Shown: in pieces, positions 1 to 6,387 of the stretch
How positions within the stretch are numbered: the first letter of the stretch is position 1
How the letters are laid out: every line of letters begins with the position of its first letter
Assembly (NCBI GenBank): GCA_009778375.1
Contig: WRJW01000208.1
Location: 1 to 15,194 of the forward strand
Direction of reading: 5' to 3'
Length of the DNA: 15,194 nucleotides
DNA from: Bacteroidota bacterium
GTDB taxonomy: Bacteria; Bacteroidota; Bacteroidia; Bacteroidales; UBA932
Made by a program: the position numbers and the translations under genes
Notes under the pieces: generated by a model
Databases searched by the model: none
Seen by the model: the letters and a program-made list of their open reading frames with translations, nothing else
What the model was told of the DNA's origin: nothing

Positions 1-1958
1 TGAGAAGTAATCGTAATGACCGGCACTGCAGGCAGTACCGTTACCGTAGCCACTCTGGATCTCACCATTGTGGCGCCCTCGGCCATCACTCTACAGAAAA
101 AGTAATAGACGCCAACCGATAATTCTTTAGTTATTACGAAATTACAAGATGTTTCCCTGGGTAGGATTACCGACTGGCTTCCGGTCGCATCACACACAGA
201 CCATAGGTATTCAAGCGTTGCTCCCTGCGTTACGCTGGCTTCCACCAAAAGGCTTTCCGTTATGGAACCCTCTATTACTGTAACATCCGAAGGCTGCGAA
301 GTAATGGTAATCACGGGGGCTATCGGCGTAACCGTAAGCTTTACGGGAATGGTACTTACCCCGTACAATGCATTATAAACGTAACATTCGTATTGGTACC
401 CGTTTATTGACATTGGCACTTCCCTCAACCTAAGCGCCCCCGTTTGTGCATAAGTGTAAATGTTGTCATTATGTATGGTGCTCCATACAAAGCCTTCGTC
501 GGCGATATATCTTCCAACACTCCACGCATAACGAAGATCGGAGCCTTCGGCAGTCACAGAAAAAGTTGTACTGCCTCCCTCAACAACCGTAGCGTCAACT
601 GGCTGGGTAACAATAGTCGGAATACCTTCCGGCAACACTACCCTTACCGTTGATACCGTTGAACGTATCGGAATAGCCCCGCCTGTGGCGCCGACCTCGC
701 AAAAATAGTAGTATTCGCCTACGGTAAGCGTCGAAGGAATGGTGTAGAAATAGTGTGTGGCGTCCGGAATGAGTGTGCCGCCGACATTGCTGTTGGTGGT
801 GTTTGAGTACCACTGATAGCTGAGCGTAGCCCCTTTTGTTACCCTTGCAAAAGCCCCAACACTGGTGTTAATGAATCCCTCATAAACATCAAAATTATCC
901 AGCGGGAAATTCATGGTGATGACAGGAAGGTCAGGTGTGACAGAAAGTATGGCAACTTCAGACCAAACGTAACTCGATGGATTATTGGAGACCATGCAAC
1001 GGAACTGATAGCCATCACCGTTTATCGGAATATTGGTAATCGACAAACATGCCTCGGTTTGGCCAAATAGATCACTATCTCCATCTTCTATTTCAACCCA
1101 TTCGCTATTATTGTCCGGCAAACGAGCATACCATTGGTAACTCAGCGGATAATCGGACGTAGCCTCAACGGTAAATGTGGCGCTCTCTCCCACAGAAACC
1201 GTGCAGGAAACAGGCTGCAGGGTAATCACAGGAGGAGCTTTCACCGAGACCGCGGCAAGATCAGAGCGTATTGGCGTAGCGTCATTAGCGCTGACTTCGC
1301 AGTAGAAATAGTACGATGTATACGGATAATCAGGAACGCCTGAAAGTAGAGAGGTGGGGATTGGCAACGTTGTAGAAGTAGCGCCCGCGATGGCGATTGC
1401 GGTGTCGTCGTAGCTCTTGGTACTATTTTGATACCATTGGTAGCTAAGTGTTGTCGATATGGGTATTGCGCTTGCCACTACCTTTAGGTTGCCGGTGATG
1501 GACCCCTCGTTAACTATAGTATCTGCCGGTTGGGTAACAATCTTGATCTGGATGCGCTCAAATTTACCCGGCCCCTGGTAAAAGGTATTATCGCTCCATG
1601 TTACTTTGCCCTCCAGGGCAGTCAGGTCGCCTCCGGTAACCGTTGCCACAAAGGTCTCTGCCGAATTGGAAGGTTTAAGGGTAAATGATTCGGAGCTAAC
1701 ACTGACTACGTTACCCGAACTCGAAGTTAAACCGGCAGTCAGCATATAGGTGTCGCCGCCCCGGGGCGTGTAGGCACGGGTGGGGATGGTTTCGGTAATC
1801 TTTAAGGTATAGGTAGTTCCTCCGTCTATACCGGTATACGTTACCGATTGCGGCTCCACGACCGGCTTGTCGTCTTTACTGCCGCATCCCGCCAATAGGC
1901 CCAGGAAAGCAAAAGTTGCCGTCAGCAGCAATAGCCTGAAATGTGTTGAGTTTTTCAT
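1..1958 (-). CDS. Ig-like-repeat surface lipoprotein, C-terminus beyond the left edge (partial)
   Basis: Reading down from the ATG at 1958-1956 on the minus strand gives 652 codons without a stop, and the frame leaves the window still open. Residues 1-24 form a lipoprotein signal peptide: Lys at 2, a hydrophobic core, then the lipobox LAGC with the lipidated Cys at 25, followed by GSKDD, a charged stretch typical of exported Bacteroidota lipoproteins. A beta-rich domain of unknown family (about 35-138) precedes five Ig-like domains (about 139-645) and the start of another. Each has the Ig signature of a Trp in strand C (LSYQWY, LRYAWS, LEYLWS) and a Tyr/Phe-x-Cys in strand F (FYCEV, FRCMV, YFCEV, YECYV, FFCRV). 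The likely role is surface adhesion, binding or display, and no catalytic domain is visible. No Shine-Dalgarno is present; the leader is A/T-rich. The exact function cannot be told. Confidence 0.9.
   Translation of the reverse strand, partial: MKNSTHFRLLLLTATFAFLGLLAGCGSKDDKPVVEPQSVTYTGIDGGTTYTLKITETIPTRAYTPRGGDTYMLTAGLTSSSGNVVSVSSESFTLKPSNSAETFVATVTGGDLTALEGKVTWSDNTFYQGPGKFERIQIKIVTQPADTIVNEGSITGNLKVVASAIPISTTLSYQWYQNSTKSYDDTAIAIAGATSTTLPIPTSLLSGVPDYPYTSYYFYCEVSANDATPIRSDLAAVSVKAPPVITLQPVSCTVSVGESATFTVEATSDYPLSYQWYARLPDNNSEWVEIEDGDSDLFGQTEACLSITNIPINGDGYQFRCMVSNNPSSYVWSEVAILSVTPDLPVITMNFPLDNFDVYEGFINTSVGAFARVTKGATLSYQWYSNTTNSNVGGTLIPDATHYFYTIPSTLTVGEYYYFCEVGATGGAIPIRSTVSTVRVVLPEGIPTIVTQPVDATVVEGGSTTFSVTAEGSDLRYAWSVGRYIADEGFVWSTIHNDNIYTYAQTGALRLREVPMSINGYQYECYVYNALYGVSTIPVKLTVTPIAPVITITSQPSDVTVIEGSITESLLVEASVTQGATLEYLWSVCDATGSQSVILPRETSCNFVITKELSVGVYYFFCRVMAEGATMVRSRVATVTVLPAVPVITITS
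24..1544 (-). repeat. Five tandem Ig-like domains in alternating A-B-A-B-A order
   Basis: The protein-level repeats cover residues about 139-645 of the lipoprotein. By eye, domains 1, 3 and 5 (nt about 1233-1544, 621-932 and 24-326) share an EGxIxxS start, an F/Y-x-C-x-V strand F and an IRS or VRS motif before the final strand. Domains 2 and 4 (about 933-1232 and 327-620) share a VExGxSxTFxV-like start, an INGxxYxxxC strand F and an end in VTP. The unit of expansion therefore looks like a two-domain pair of about 200 residues. Boundaries are approximate and a sixth domain begins at the window edge. Confidence 0.7.
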
Positions 1959-1979
1959 AAAAAATTTATTTTAAGTTGT

Positions 1980-2183
1980 TTATACTATATTCGATAAAGT
2001 ATTCGTCCTGCAAAAAATCCGTATCTTCTTTTTATCCCGATTCCTTATCCTTTTTTCCACATTCTTTACCCCCTCCTCTTCCGAAAGCCAACTGCTGCAT
2101 TGTTTCAACAGCAAATCGTTGTAATACAATAATTTTTCTGCACAAAAGAGCATTTCTTCTCTTCTATTATCCATATTTTTCAT
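1980..2183 (-). CDS. Possible small hydrophilic protein or leader ORF, 67 aa
   Basis: The ATG at 2183 opens a 67-codon frame ending 21 nt before the lipoprotein start on the same strand. The predicted peptide is charged and apparently helical (EKLLYYNDLLLKQ, then SEEEGVKNVEKRIRNRDKKK) with three Cys, no signal peptide and no recognised family. An internal ATG at 2153 is preceded by a purine-rich AGAAGAGAAG that could serve as a ribosome site. In its favour are position and orientation between a TAnnTTTG box and the lipoprotein gene. Against it are the short length, the A/T-rich context in which such frames arise by chance, and a predicted transcript start only a few bases before the ATG. It may simply be untranslated leader. 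Confidence 0.25.
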   Translation of the reverse strand: MKNMDNRREEMLFCAEKLLYYNDLLLKQCSSWLSEEEGVKNVEKRIRNRDKKKIRIFCRTNTLSNIV

Positions 2184-2191
2184 TTATGCTG

Positions 2192-2199
2192 CAAAATTA
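2192..2199 (-). promoter_or_regulatory. Candidate Bacteroidota -7 box (TAATTTTG) for the lipoprotein transcript
   Basis: Read on the minus strand, 2199-2192 is TAATTTTG, a full match to the TAnnTTTG consensus of the Bacteroidota primary sigma factor. No TTG lies at the usual -33 distance, so the call rests on one box. It would give the lipoprotein mRNA a leader of roughly 230 nt. Confidence 0.35.
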
Positions 2200-2221
2200 T
2201 GGGGTTGCAACGGGACGCACA

Positions 2222-2237
2222 TCACCAATTATGGTGA
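2222..2237. promoter_or_regulatory. Perfect 16-bp inverted repeat, candidate operator
   Basis: TCACCA-ATTA-TGGTGA has 6-bp arms that match perfectly around a 4-bp centre. It lies between the two divergent TAnnTTTG boxes, about 43 bp upstream of the plus-strand box and 23 bp upstream of the minus-strand box, as expected for a dimeric regulator site controlling one or both genes. The LuxR-type regulator encoded next door is the obvious candidate binder, which is inference. Flanking GGGGT (2201-2205) and ACCCC (2237-2241) could extend it into a larger stem. Confidence 0.4.
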
Positions 2238-2279
2238 CCCCAACACCACAAAAAATGGCGATGGGAGAAAGATACCGAT

Positions 2280-2287
2280 TAATTTTG
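2280..2287 (+). promoter_or_regulatory. Candidate -7 box (TAATTTTG) for the response regulator operon
   Basis: TAATTTTG matches the Bacteroidota TAnnTTTG box exactly and ends 35 nt before the regulator ATG, leaving a 5' leader of roughly 30 nt. No TTG is seen at the expected -33 position, so the assignment is moderate. Confidence 0.45.
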
Positions 2288-2322
2288 TAGATTTGTGGCT
2301 GTAATCAATCTTTTGCCCCCCT

Positions 2323-2973
2323 ATGATACAGGTAATTGTAGTGGATGATCATCCGTTGTTTCGAGAAGGGTTAATAATGACCTTTCGTTTTGCTTATCCC
2401 GACATCAGCGTTTCGGGAGAGGCCGACTGCGGCAAAGCGCTCTTTGAACTCCTTCCCTCCACGCCTGCAGATTTAGTATTGCTCGATTTTCACCTCCCCG
2501 ATATGGATGGAGCAGAGATCGCCCGCCGCCTCCGCGCTACCTATCCCGCGCTAAAAATTTTGGCCGTTTCGGCCGAAAATTCCGCCCAAAAAGTGCAGGA
2601 GATGCTCGAAGCGGGCATAGACGGATTTATCAGCAAACAACAAAGCCACTCCGATGAGTTGGCCCAAGCCATCCGCACAGTAGCCGGCGGGATAGAGTAC
2701 TACGGCCGCGATATTGCCTCCATTTTGTTGGGTGTCTACGTTGCGGCCAAAAAGAGCGCCGCCATCACCCCCGATTTTACCGAACGGGAACGACAAATCA
2801 TTCGTCTTTGTCGAGACGGATTGATCTGCAAAGAGATAGCCGACCGTTTGGGCATAAGCATCAACACCGTCAATACCCATAAAAAAAGTATTTTTCAAAA
2901 ACTCGGCATCAACAACACCATGGAGATGGTGCGGTATGCGTTGAAAAACGGAGTAATCCGAATCGAAAATTAA
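2323..2973 (+). CDS. NarL/LuxR-family response regulator
   Basis: This 216-residue cytoplasmic DNA-binding protein is the output partner of a two-component system. The receiver domain (about 1-120) has the acidic pair D8-D9, the phospho-acceptor D55 in LVLLDFHLPDMDG, a switch Ser at 83 and the conserved Lys at 105. A linker leads to a LuxR-type helix-turn-helix (about 150-212) with TERERQIIRLCRDG, KEIADRLGISINTVNTHKKSI and FQKLGI, all standard for the family. Length and domain order are typical of the NarL group. The ATG at 2323 is the first in frame and gives the correct receiver N-terminus; no Shine-Dalgarno precedes it. The cognate kinase is almost certainly the TPR histidine kinase at 4378-6387, now separated by an inserted ATPase gene. 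The last 12 codons and the stop are duplicated upstream of that kinase. Confidence 0.93.
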   Translation: MIQVIVVDDHPLFREGLIMTFRFAYPDISVSGEADCGKALFELLPSTPADLVLLDFHLPDMDGAEIARRLRATYPALKILAVSAENSAQKVQEMLEAGIDGFISKQQSHSDELAQAIRTVAGGIEYYGRDIASILLGVYVAAKKSAAITPDFTERERQIIRLCRDGLICKEIADRLGISINTVNTHKKSIFQKLGINNTMEMVRYALKNGVIRIEN

Positions 2974-2974
2974 A
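2934..2974 (+). repeat. Left copy of 41-bp imperfect direct repeat (regulator gene 3' end)
   Basis: This segment runs from within codon 204 of the response regulator through its TAA plus one base. It recurs at 4330-4370, 1396 bp downstream, with 2 differences (T2942 to A4338, C2958 to T4354). Similarity stops sharply on both sides. This is the functional copy, lying in frame in the regulator gene. Confidence 0.93.
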
Positions 2975-2983
2975 CAAAGAGAG

Positions 2984-4300
2984 ATGGAAAGAAAATTAAT
3001 GTCGGAATTACTAAAATGGAAAAATAAACGGAGTCGAAAACCGCTTTTGCTGGAGGGCGCGCGTCAAGTAGGAAAAACCTATTTGCTCAAAGATTTCGGC
3101 GCAAGATATTTCAACAACGTGGCGTATATAAATTTTCAGAATCCGGGCGTAGAACTAATCGACCTCTTTCACGGTACTATTGAACCGAAACGTATCATAA
3201 CAATGCTAGAACTCTATTTGAATATCAAAATATTGCCTTCTAAAACTTTGCTTATCTTTGACGAAGTGCAGGAAGTACCGCGCGCACTGACCTCTCTAAA
3301 ATATTTCTACGAGGATGCCCCCGAATATCATATTGTGTCTGCAGGAAGTTTGCTCGGAATTTTTTTACACAAAGAGACTTCTTTCCCTGTTGGAAAAGTA
3401 AACACATTGAAGTTGGAGCCGCTGGATTTTGAGGAGTTTTTGTGGGCGAACCGTCGAGAAAATATAATAACTTTTTTAAAATCAAATCCTTTTGAAACCA
3501 CTTTTAATGAAATTCTATCTGATTTATTCAAACAGTATGTATACATTGGAGGTATGCCCGAAGCCGTTGCCGATTGGATTGAAAATCAAAATATAGAGAG
3601 TATTAATGCTATTCAGGGGGAAATATTGGAGAACTATCGCAAAGACTTCAGCAAATATACCGATAACACAACTGCTATTCGTATCCGTCAGATTTTTGAC
3701 ACTTTACCCGCCCAGTTTGCCAAAAAAAATGACAAATTTCTTTATGGAACAATAAAATCGGGCGCAAGAGCCAGGGAATACGAAACAGCTATCGAATGGT
3801 TGACGGGAGCAGGTATTGTACGCCGGGTAAATCAGGTTATTTGCGGCAATAAAATTCCACTTAAATCATACGTCAATCCATCGTCATTCAAACTCTATTT
3901 TGTAGATATTGGACTGTTTCGTTCCCTTGCCCAAATTCCTTTTGAAGTGATAAACAGTAAAACTGCTATTTTTAACGAATTTAACGGTTTGGTAGCAGAA
4001 CAGTTTATACTGCAACAGTTGGCAAAATATACTCTTTTCTATTGGACAGGCGGCGAAACAAGCGAAATCGATTTTGTAGTGCAATATGCCTCCGAAATTG
4101 TTCCCATTGAAGTTAAAAGCGGGATGAACGTTAAGGCAAAAAGTTTGAAACTGTTTCGAGAAAAATATGCTCCCAGGACAAGTATTCGTTTTTCATTAAA
4201 CAACACAAAATCAGAGAGTTCTTTACTAAATATTTCTCTATTTTCTGTCTTTTTATGTGAACCCTTACTTAATTATTCATCCGAAAAATGTGTAAAATAA
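2984..4300 (+). CDS. AAA-type ATPase with C-terminal DUF4143 domain
   Basis: This 438-residue protein has an N-terminal P-loop ATPase with Walker A GARQVGKT (25-32) and Walker B LLIFDEVQ (89-96, D93-E94), then the sensor-like HIVSAGSLLGI (116-126). The DUF4143 region follows (about 184-385), with YVYIGGMPEAV and LYFVDIGLFRSLA. It ends in a PD-(D/E)XK-like core with D363 in SEIDFVV and E376-x-K378 in PIEVKSG. Such ATPases are common and multi-copy in Bacteroidota and other anaerobes, and their cellular role is not established. The ATG at 2984 has GAGAG just upstream; a second Met at codon 6 is the alternative start. The last residues (YSSEKCVK) are encoded by the first 21-bp repeat copy, so the natural C-terminus may have been altered. 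It has no evident promoter and probably depends on the regulator transcript. Confidence 0.9.
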   Translation: MERKLMSELLKWKNKRSRKPLLLEGARQVGKTYLLKDFGARYFNNVAYINFQNPGVELIDLFHGTIEPKRIITMLELYLNIKILPSKTLLIFDEVQEVPRALTSLKYFYEDAPEYHIVSAGSLLGIFLHKETSFPVGKVNTLKLEPLDFEEFLWANRRENIITFLKSNPFETTFNEILSDLFKQYVYIGGMPEAVADWIENQNIESINAIQGEILENYRKDFSKYTDNTTAIRIRQIFDTLPAQFAKKNDKFLYGTIKSGARAREYETAIEWLTGAGIVRRVNQVICGNKIPLKSYVNPSSFKLYFVDIGLFRSLAQIPFEVINSKTAIFNEFNGLVAEQFILQQLAKYTLFYWTGGETSEIDFVVQYASEIVPIEVKSGMNVKAKSLKLFREKYAPRTSIRFSLNNTKSESSLLNISLFSVFLCEPLLNYSSEKCVK

Positions 4301-4329
4301 GCAACATTTTCATCCGAAAAATGTGTAAA
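4276..4329 (+). repeat. 21-bp perfect repeat, two copies with a 33-bp period
   Basis: Positions 4276-4296 and 4309-4329 are identical over 21 bp (TTCATCCGAAAAA, then TGTGTAAA) and are separated by 12 bp. The first copy encodes the end of the ATPase gene; the second ends exactly where the right 41-bp repeat begins. ACATTTT (4304-4310) and AAAATGT (4318-4324) could form a weak stem within it. Either it is a tandem duplication or it marks the right end of the inserted segment. Confidence 0.75.
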
Positions 4330-4370
4330 GTATGCGTAGAAAAACGGAGTAATTCGAATCGAAAATTAAA
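4330..4370 (+). repeat. Right copy of 41-bp direct repeat (vestigial regulator tail)
   Basis: This matches 2934-2974 at 39 of 41 positions. In the regulator frame the change at 4338 creates an early TAG and the original TAA survives at 4367-4369. The copy is thus a non-functional relic of the regulator 3' end lying 8 nt before the kinase start. Confidence 0.9.
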
Positions 4371-4377
4371 AAATCCG

Positions 4378-6387
4378 ATGAAAAATTTCATGATCTTCCT
4401 GCTGCTGCTGCCGATGTTTGCCCGATGTGGTAATTTCACAGGCAACAATAGCCATCCTCCACGCCAAACCCTCCTTGCGGCCGATTCTATGCGTATGCCA
4501 TCCGGAGACATAATCTTAGACAGCCTGTTGCAGGCCGCGGCTATCGCTCCGGAGGATACTGGTCTGGCCAAACTGTATCACCAAATAGGCAAAATCTATG
4601 AACACTCCGATTTTGAACAGGCAAAGGCGTATTACTTAGAATCAGCAAACTTAAGCAAGCAGTTGGACTGGAAAAAAGGATATTACCTGTATGCCGCCGG
4701 TTTTACTAACATCCTCCGTGATGAGGGGTTAACAGACTCGGCGTTAGTAATATTACAAGAAGCACACGATTTGGCTGTGCAGGAACATGATGAATCGTGG
4801 ACAGCCGACATAACCTTTAAAATAGGCAATGCTTATGCTTCCAAAGAGTGGTACGAGACGGCGCTAACCTATTATTTGGACGCCTTACCTCTCTTTGAAA
4901 AGAAGAGAGACAAGGAAAAACTTCAAACGCTCTATGGCAATATGGCTCAGTTATATCGTGGCATATTTGCCACGGATCAAGCCCTGGAATACGCCCAAAA
5001 ATCCATGGCGCTAAACAGCGACGATCCGTTTGCTGTAATCGCTTTGGCCACTATCTATTCGGATATCTCGCAGTATGAAAAAGCAAAATTATACTATGAA
5101 GAAGCGTTGCGTATCTGCAACGCGCAAAATAACACCTTTTTGCTGGGGGTAATCTACTGCCATTTAGGAAATGACGCTTTGATGTCTTTTGATTTGGAAC
5201 AGGCTGAAAGTTACGCACATCTTGCGTTGGAAGCCGACATGCCATTTGGACGCCCTGCCTGTTGTGCCGATTTTATCGTGTTGAGTAAAATAGAAGAGCT
5301 AAAAGGCCGTTACGGCAAATCGGAAGAGTATGCCCAAGAGGCGCTTCAGATAGCCTTAGAATATGGCGCGCTGCAAGAACAAAGATTTTGCTATTTGCTC
5401 ATGTTTGAAATAACTGCCGCACAAGGGAGACACCGCGAAAATATTGAGTATTGGGAAGCCTTTGGATCTGTGGAGAATGAAATAGCGCGCAATACCACCC
5501 TGCGCGCCGCTCAAGAGATGGAAGCCAAATACGAAACGGCAAAAAAGGATCTCGAAATTGAACGGCAGCAAGGCGTCATTGTACGTCAAACCCTGTACCG
5601 ATGGTTATTGGCATCAGGAGTCATCCTTTGCTTGATGGTGCTTGTGCTGTTGTGGTATATGCTTCGCCTTCGTACCCGCAGCAACGTTGCCCTTACCGAG
5701 GTTAACGCAACCAAAGATAAGTTTTTCAGCATCATTTCCCACGACCTCAAAAACCCCATTACCGCCCAACGAGACGCCATTCAGTTACTCGTGCATAATG
5801 CCCGTCTATGGGACGTCGATTCTCTGATCGATTATTGCAACAAACTGCTAAAATCCTCCGAAGGAAATGTAGCGCTCATTTATAACCTGCTGGGGTGGGC
5901 GCAACTCCAAACCGGCCGCATGATCTATAATCCGGCCACGATTATCCTTTCGGCTTTTCTTCCGGACCTCTCTATGATTCAAAAAATGGCAGAGAGCAAA
6001 GGCGTCTCCTTTATCGTTCAAATGCCTGCGGACGCCCTTGTTACCGGAGACGCTAATATGCTGGCCACCGTCCTCCGCAACCTGCTGGGTAATGCCGTCA
6101 AATTCACCCCCAAAGAGGGGCAGATCACTTTTAGGACGGAGCTGTCCGCCCACGGAACCTGCCTCTTTACCGTTAGCGATACCGGCGTGGGGATGAGCCG
6201 GGAACAAATACGCAACCTCTTCCGGTTAGAGGGCGTTCACTCTACCTGCGGAACGGCAGGCGAACAGGGTAGCGGTTTAGGGTTAATCGTGTGTCGGGAA
6301 CTCTTAGAAAAACACGGGAGCACCTTGCACATAGAGAGCGAAGAGGGAAAAGGGAGCAGGTTTTGGTTTGAAATATCAGTGACTTAA
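4378..6387 (+). CDS. TPR-containing membrane sensor histidine kinase
   Basis: This predicted 669-residue kinase autophosphorylates and passes phosphate to the LuxR-type regulator at 2323-2973. An N-terminal export signal (MKNFMIFLLLLPMFARC) may be a lipobox ending at C17, although FARC is an imperfect match. About six TPR-like repeats follow (60-330), then a probable coiled coil (368-404), one TM helix (407-429) and a HisKA domain with H455 in FFSIISHDLKNPI. The HATPase_c domain has its N box at 572 (LLGNAVKFTP), DTGVGMS at 601 and GSGLGL at 631. This predicts periplasmic TPRs and a cytoplasmic kinase. The frame stays open up to an ATG at 4288, but that 30-codon extension is encoded by the cassette end and the vestigial regulator tail in another frame. 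The 4378 start gives a proper signal peptide, so I prefer it. The stop overlaps the uvrC stop. Confidence 0.9.
   Translation: MKNFMIFLLLLPMFARCGNFTGNNSHPPRQTLLAADSMRMPSGDIILDSLLQAAAIAPEDTGLAKLYHQIGKIYEHSDFEQAKAYYLESANLSKQLDWKKGYYLYAAGFTNILRDEGLTDSALVILQEAHDLAVQEHDESWTADITFKIGNAYASKEWYETALTYYLDALPLFEKKRDKEKLQTLYGNMAQLYRGIFATDQALEYAQKSMALNSDDPFAVIALATIYSDISQYEKAKLYYEEALRICNAQNNTFLLGVIYCHLGNDALMSFDLEQAESYAHLALEADMPFGRPACCADFIVLSKIEELKGRYGKSEEYAQEALQIALEYGALQEQRFCYLLMFEITAAQGRHRENIEYWEAFGSVENEIARNTTLRAAQEMEAKYETAKKDLEIERQQGVIVRQTLYRWLLASGVILCLMVLVLLWYMLRLRTRSNVALTEVNATKDKFFSIISHDLKNPITAQRDAIQLLVHNARLWDVDSLIDYCNKLLKSSEGNVALIYNLLGWAQLQTGRMIYNPATIILSAFLPDLSMIQKMAESKGVSFIVQMPADALVTGDANMLATVLRNLLGNAVKFTPKEGQITFRTELSAHGTCLFTVSDTGVGMSREQIRNLFRLEGVHSTCGTAGEQGSGLGLIVCRELLEKHGSTLHIESEEGKGSRFWFEISVT

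Larger units (their letters stand above)
1959..2322. other. Divergent intergenic region between lipoprotein and response regulator genes
   Basis: These 364 bases separate two genes transcribed away from each other. They hold a TAnnTTTG box on each strand (2199-2192 minus, 2280-2287 plus), a perfect inverted repeat at 2222-2237 and, on the minus side, an unusually long A/T-rich leader of about 230 nt ahead of the lipoprotein ATG. A 67-codon minus ORF (1980-2183) fills most of that leader. No tRNA or rho-independent terminator was seen. Confidence 0.7.
2975..4329 (+). mobile_element. Inserted ATPase cassette flanked by 41-bp direct repeats
   Basis: The 1355 bp between the two 41-bp repeats hold one complete DUF4143-type ATPase gene and 29 bp beyond it. 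Removing one repeat plus this segment restores a regulator-kinase operon with an 8-nt gap, so it reads as an insertion. The gene is visibly richer in A and T than its neighbours, consistent with recent acquisition. There is no transposase or integrase and no terminal inverted repeats that I can find. The right end carries a repeated 21-bp motif whose second copy abuts the right 41-bp repeat exactly. The mechanism is unknown: a repeat of this length is longer than the usual target duplication of insertion sequences and is closer to attachment-site duplication or recombination through pre-existing homology. Confidence 0.6.

Noticed and set aside
1976..2290. 104-codon plus-strand ORF in the divergent intergenic region
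   Set aside because: It runs across both candidate promoters and the inverted repeat, has low-complexity Ser/Phe/Pro-rich content and resembles no family.
4304..4324. ACATTTT/AAAATGT hairpin as a rho-independent terminator after the ATPase gene
   Set aside because: The stem is A/T-only and weak, with no downstream T-tract.
2975..4329. Classical insertion sequence or transposon
   Set aside because: No transposase, no terminal inverted repeats and a flanking repeat of 41 bp, unlike IS target duplications; kept only as a candidate cassette.
4276..4329. Short CRISPR-like array
   Set aside because: There are only two copies with a 12-bp spacer, one lying within a coding sequence, and no cas genes.
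5848..6207. 119-codon minus-strand ORF within the kinase gene
   Set aside because: It is antisense to the HisKA/HATPase_c coding region and has no supporting motif.
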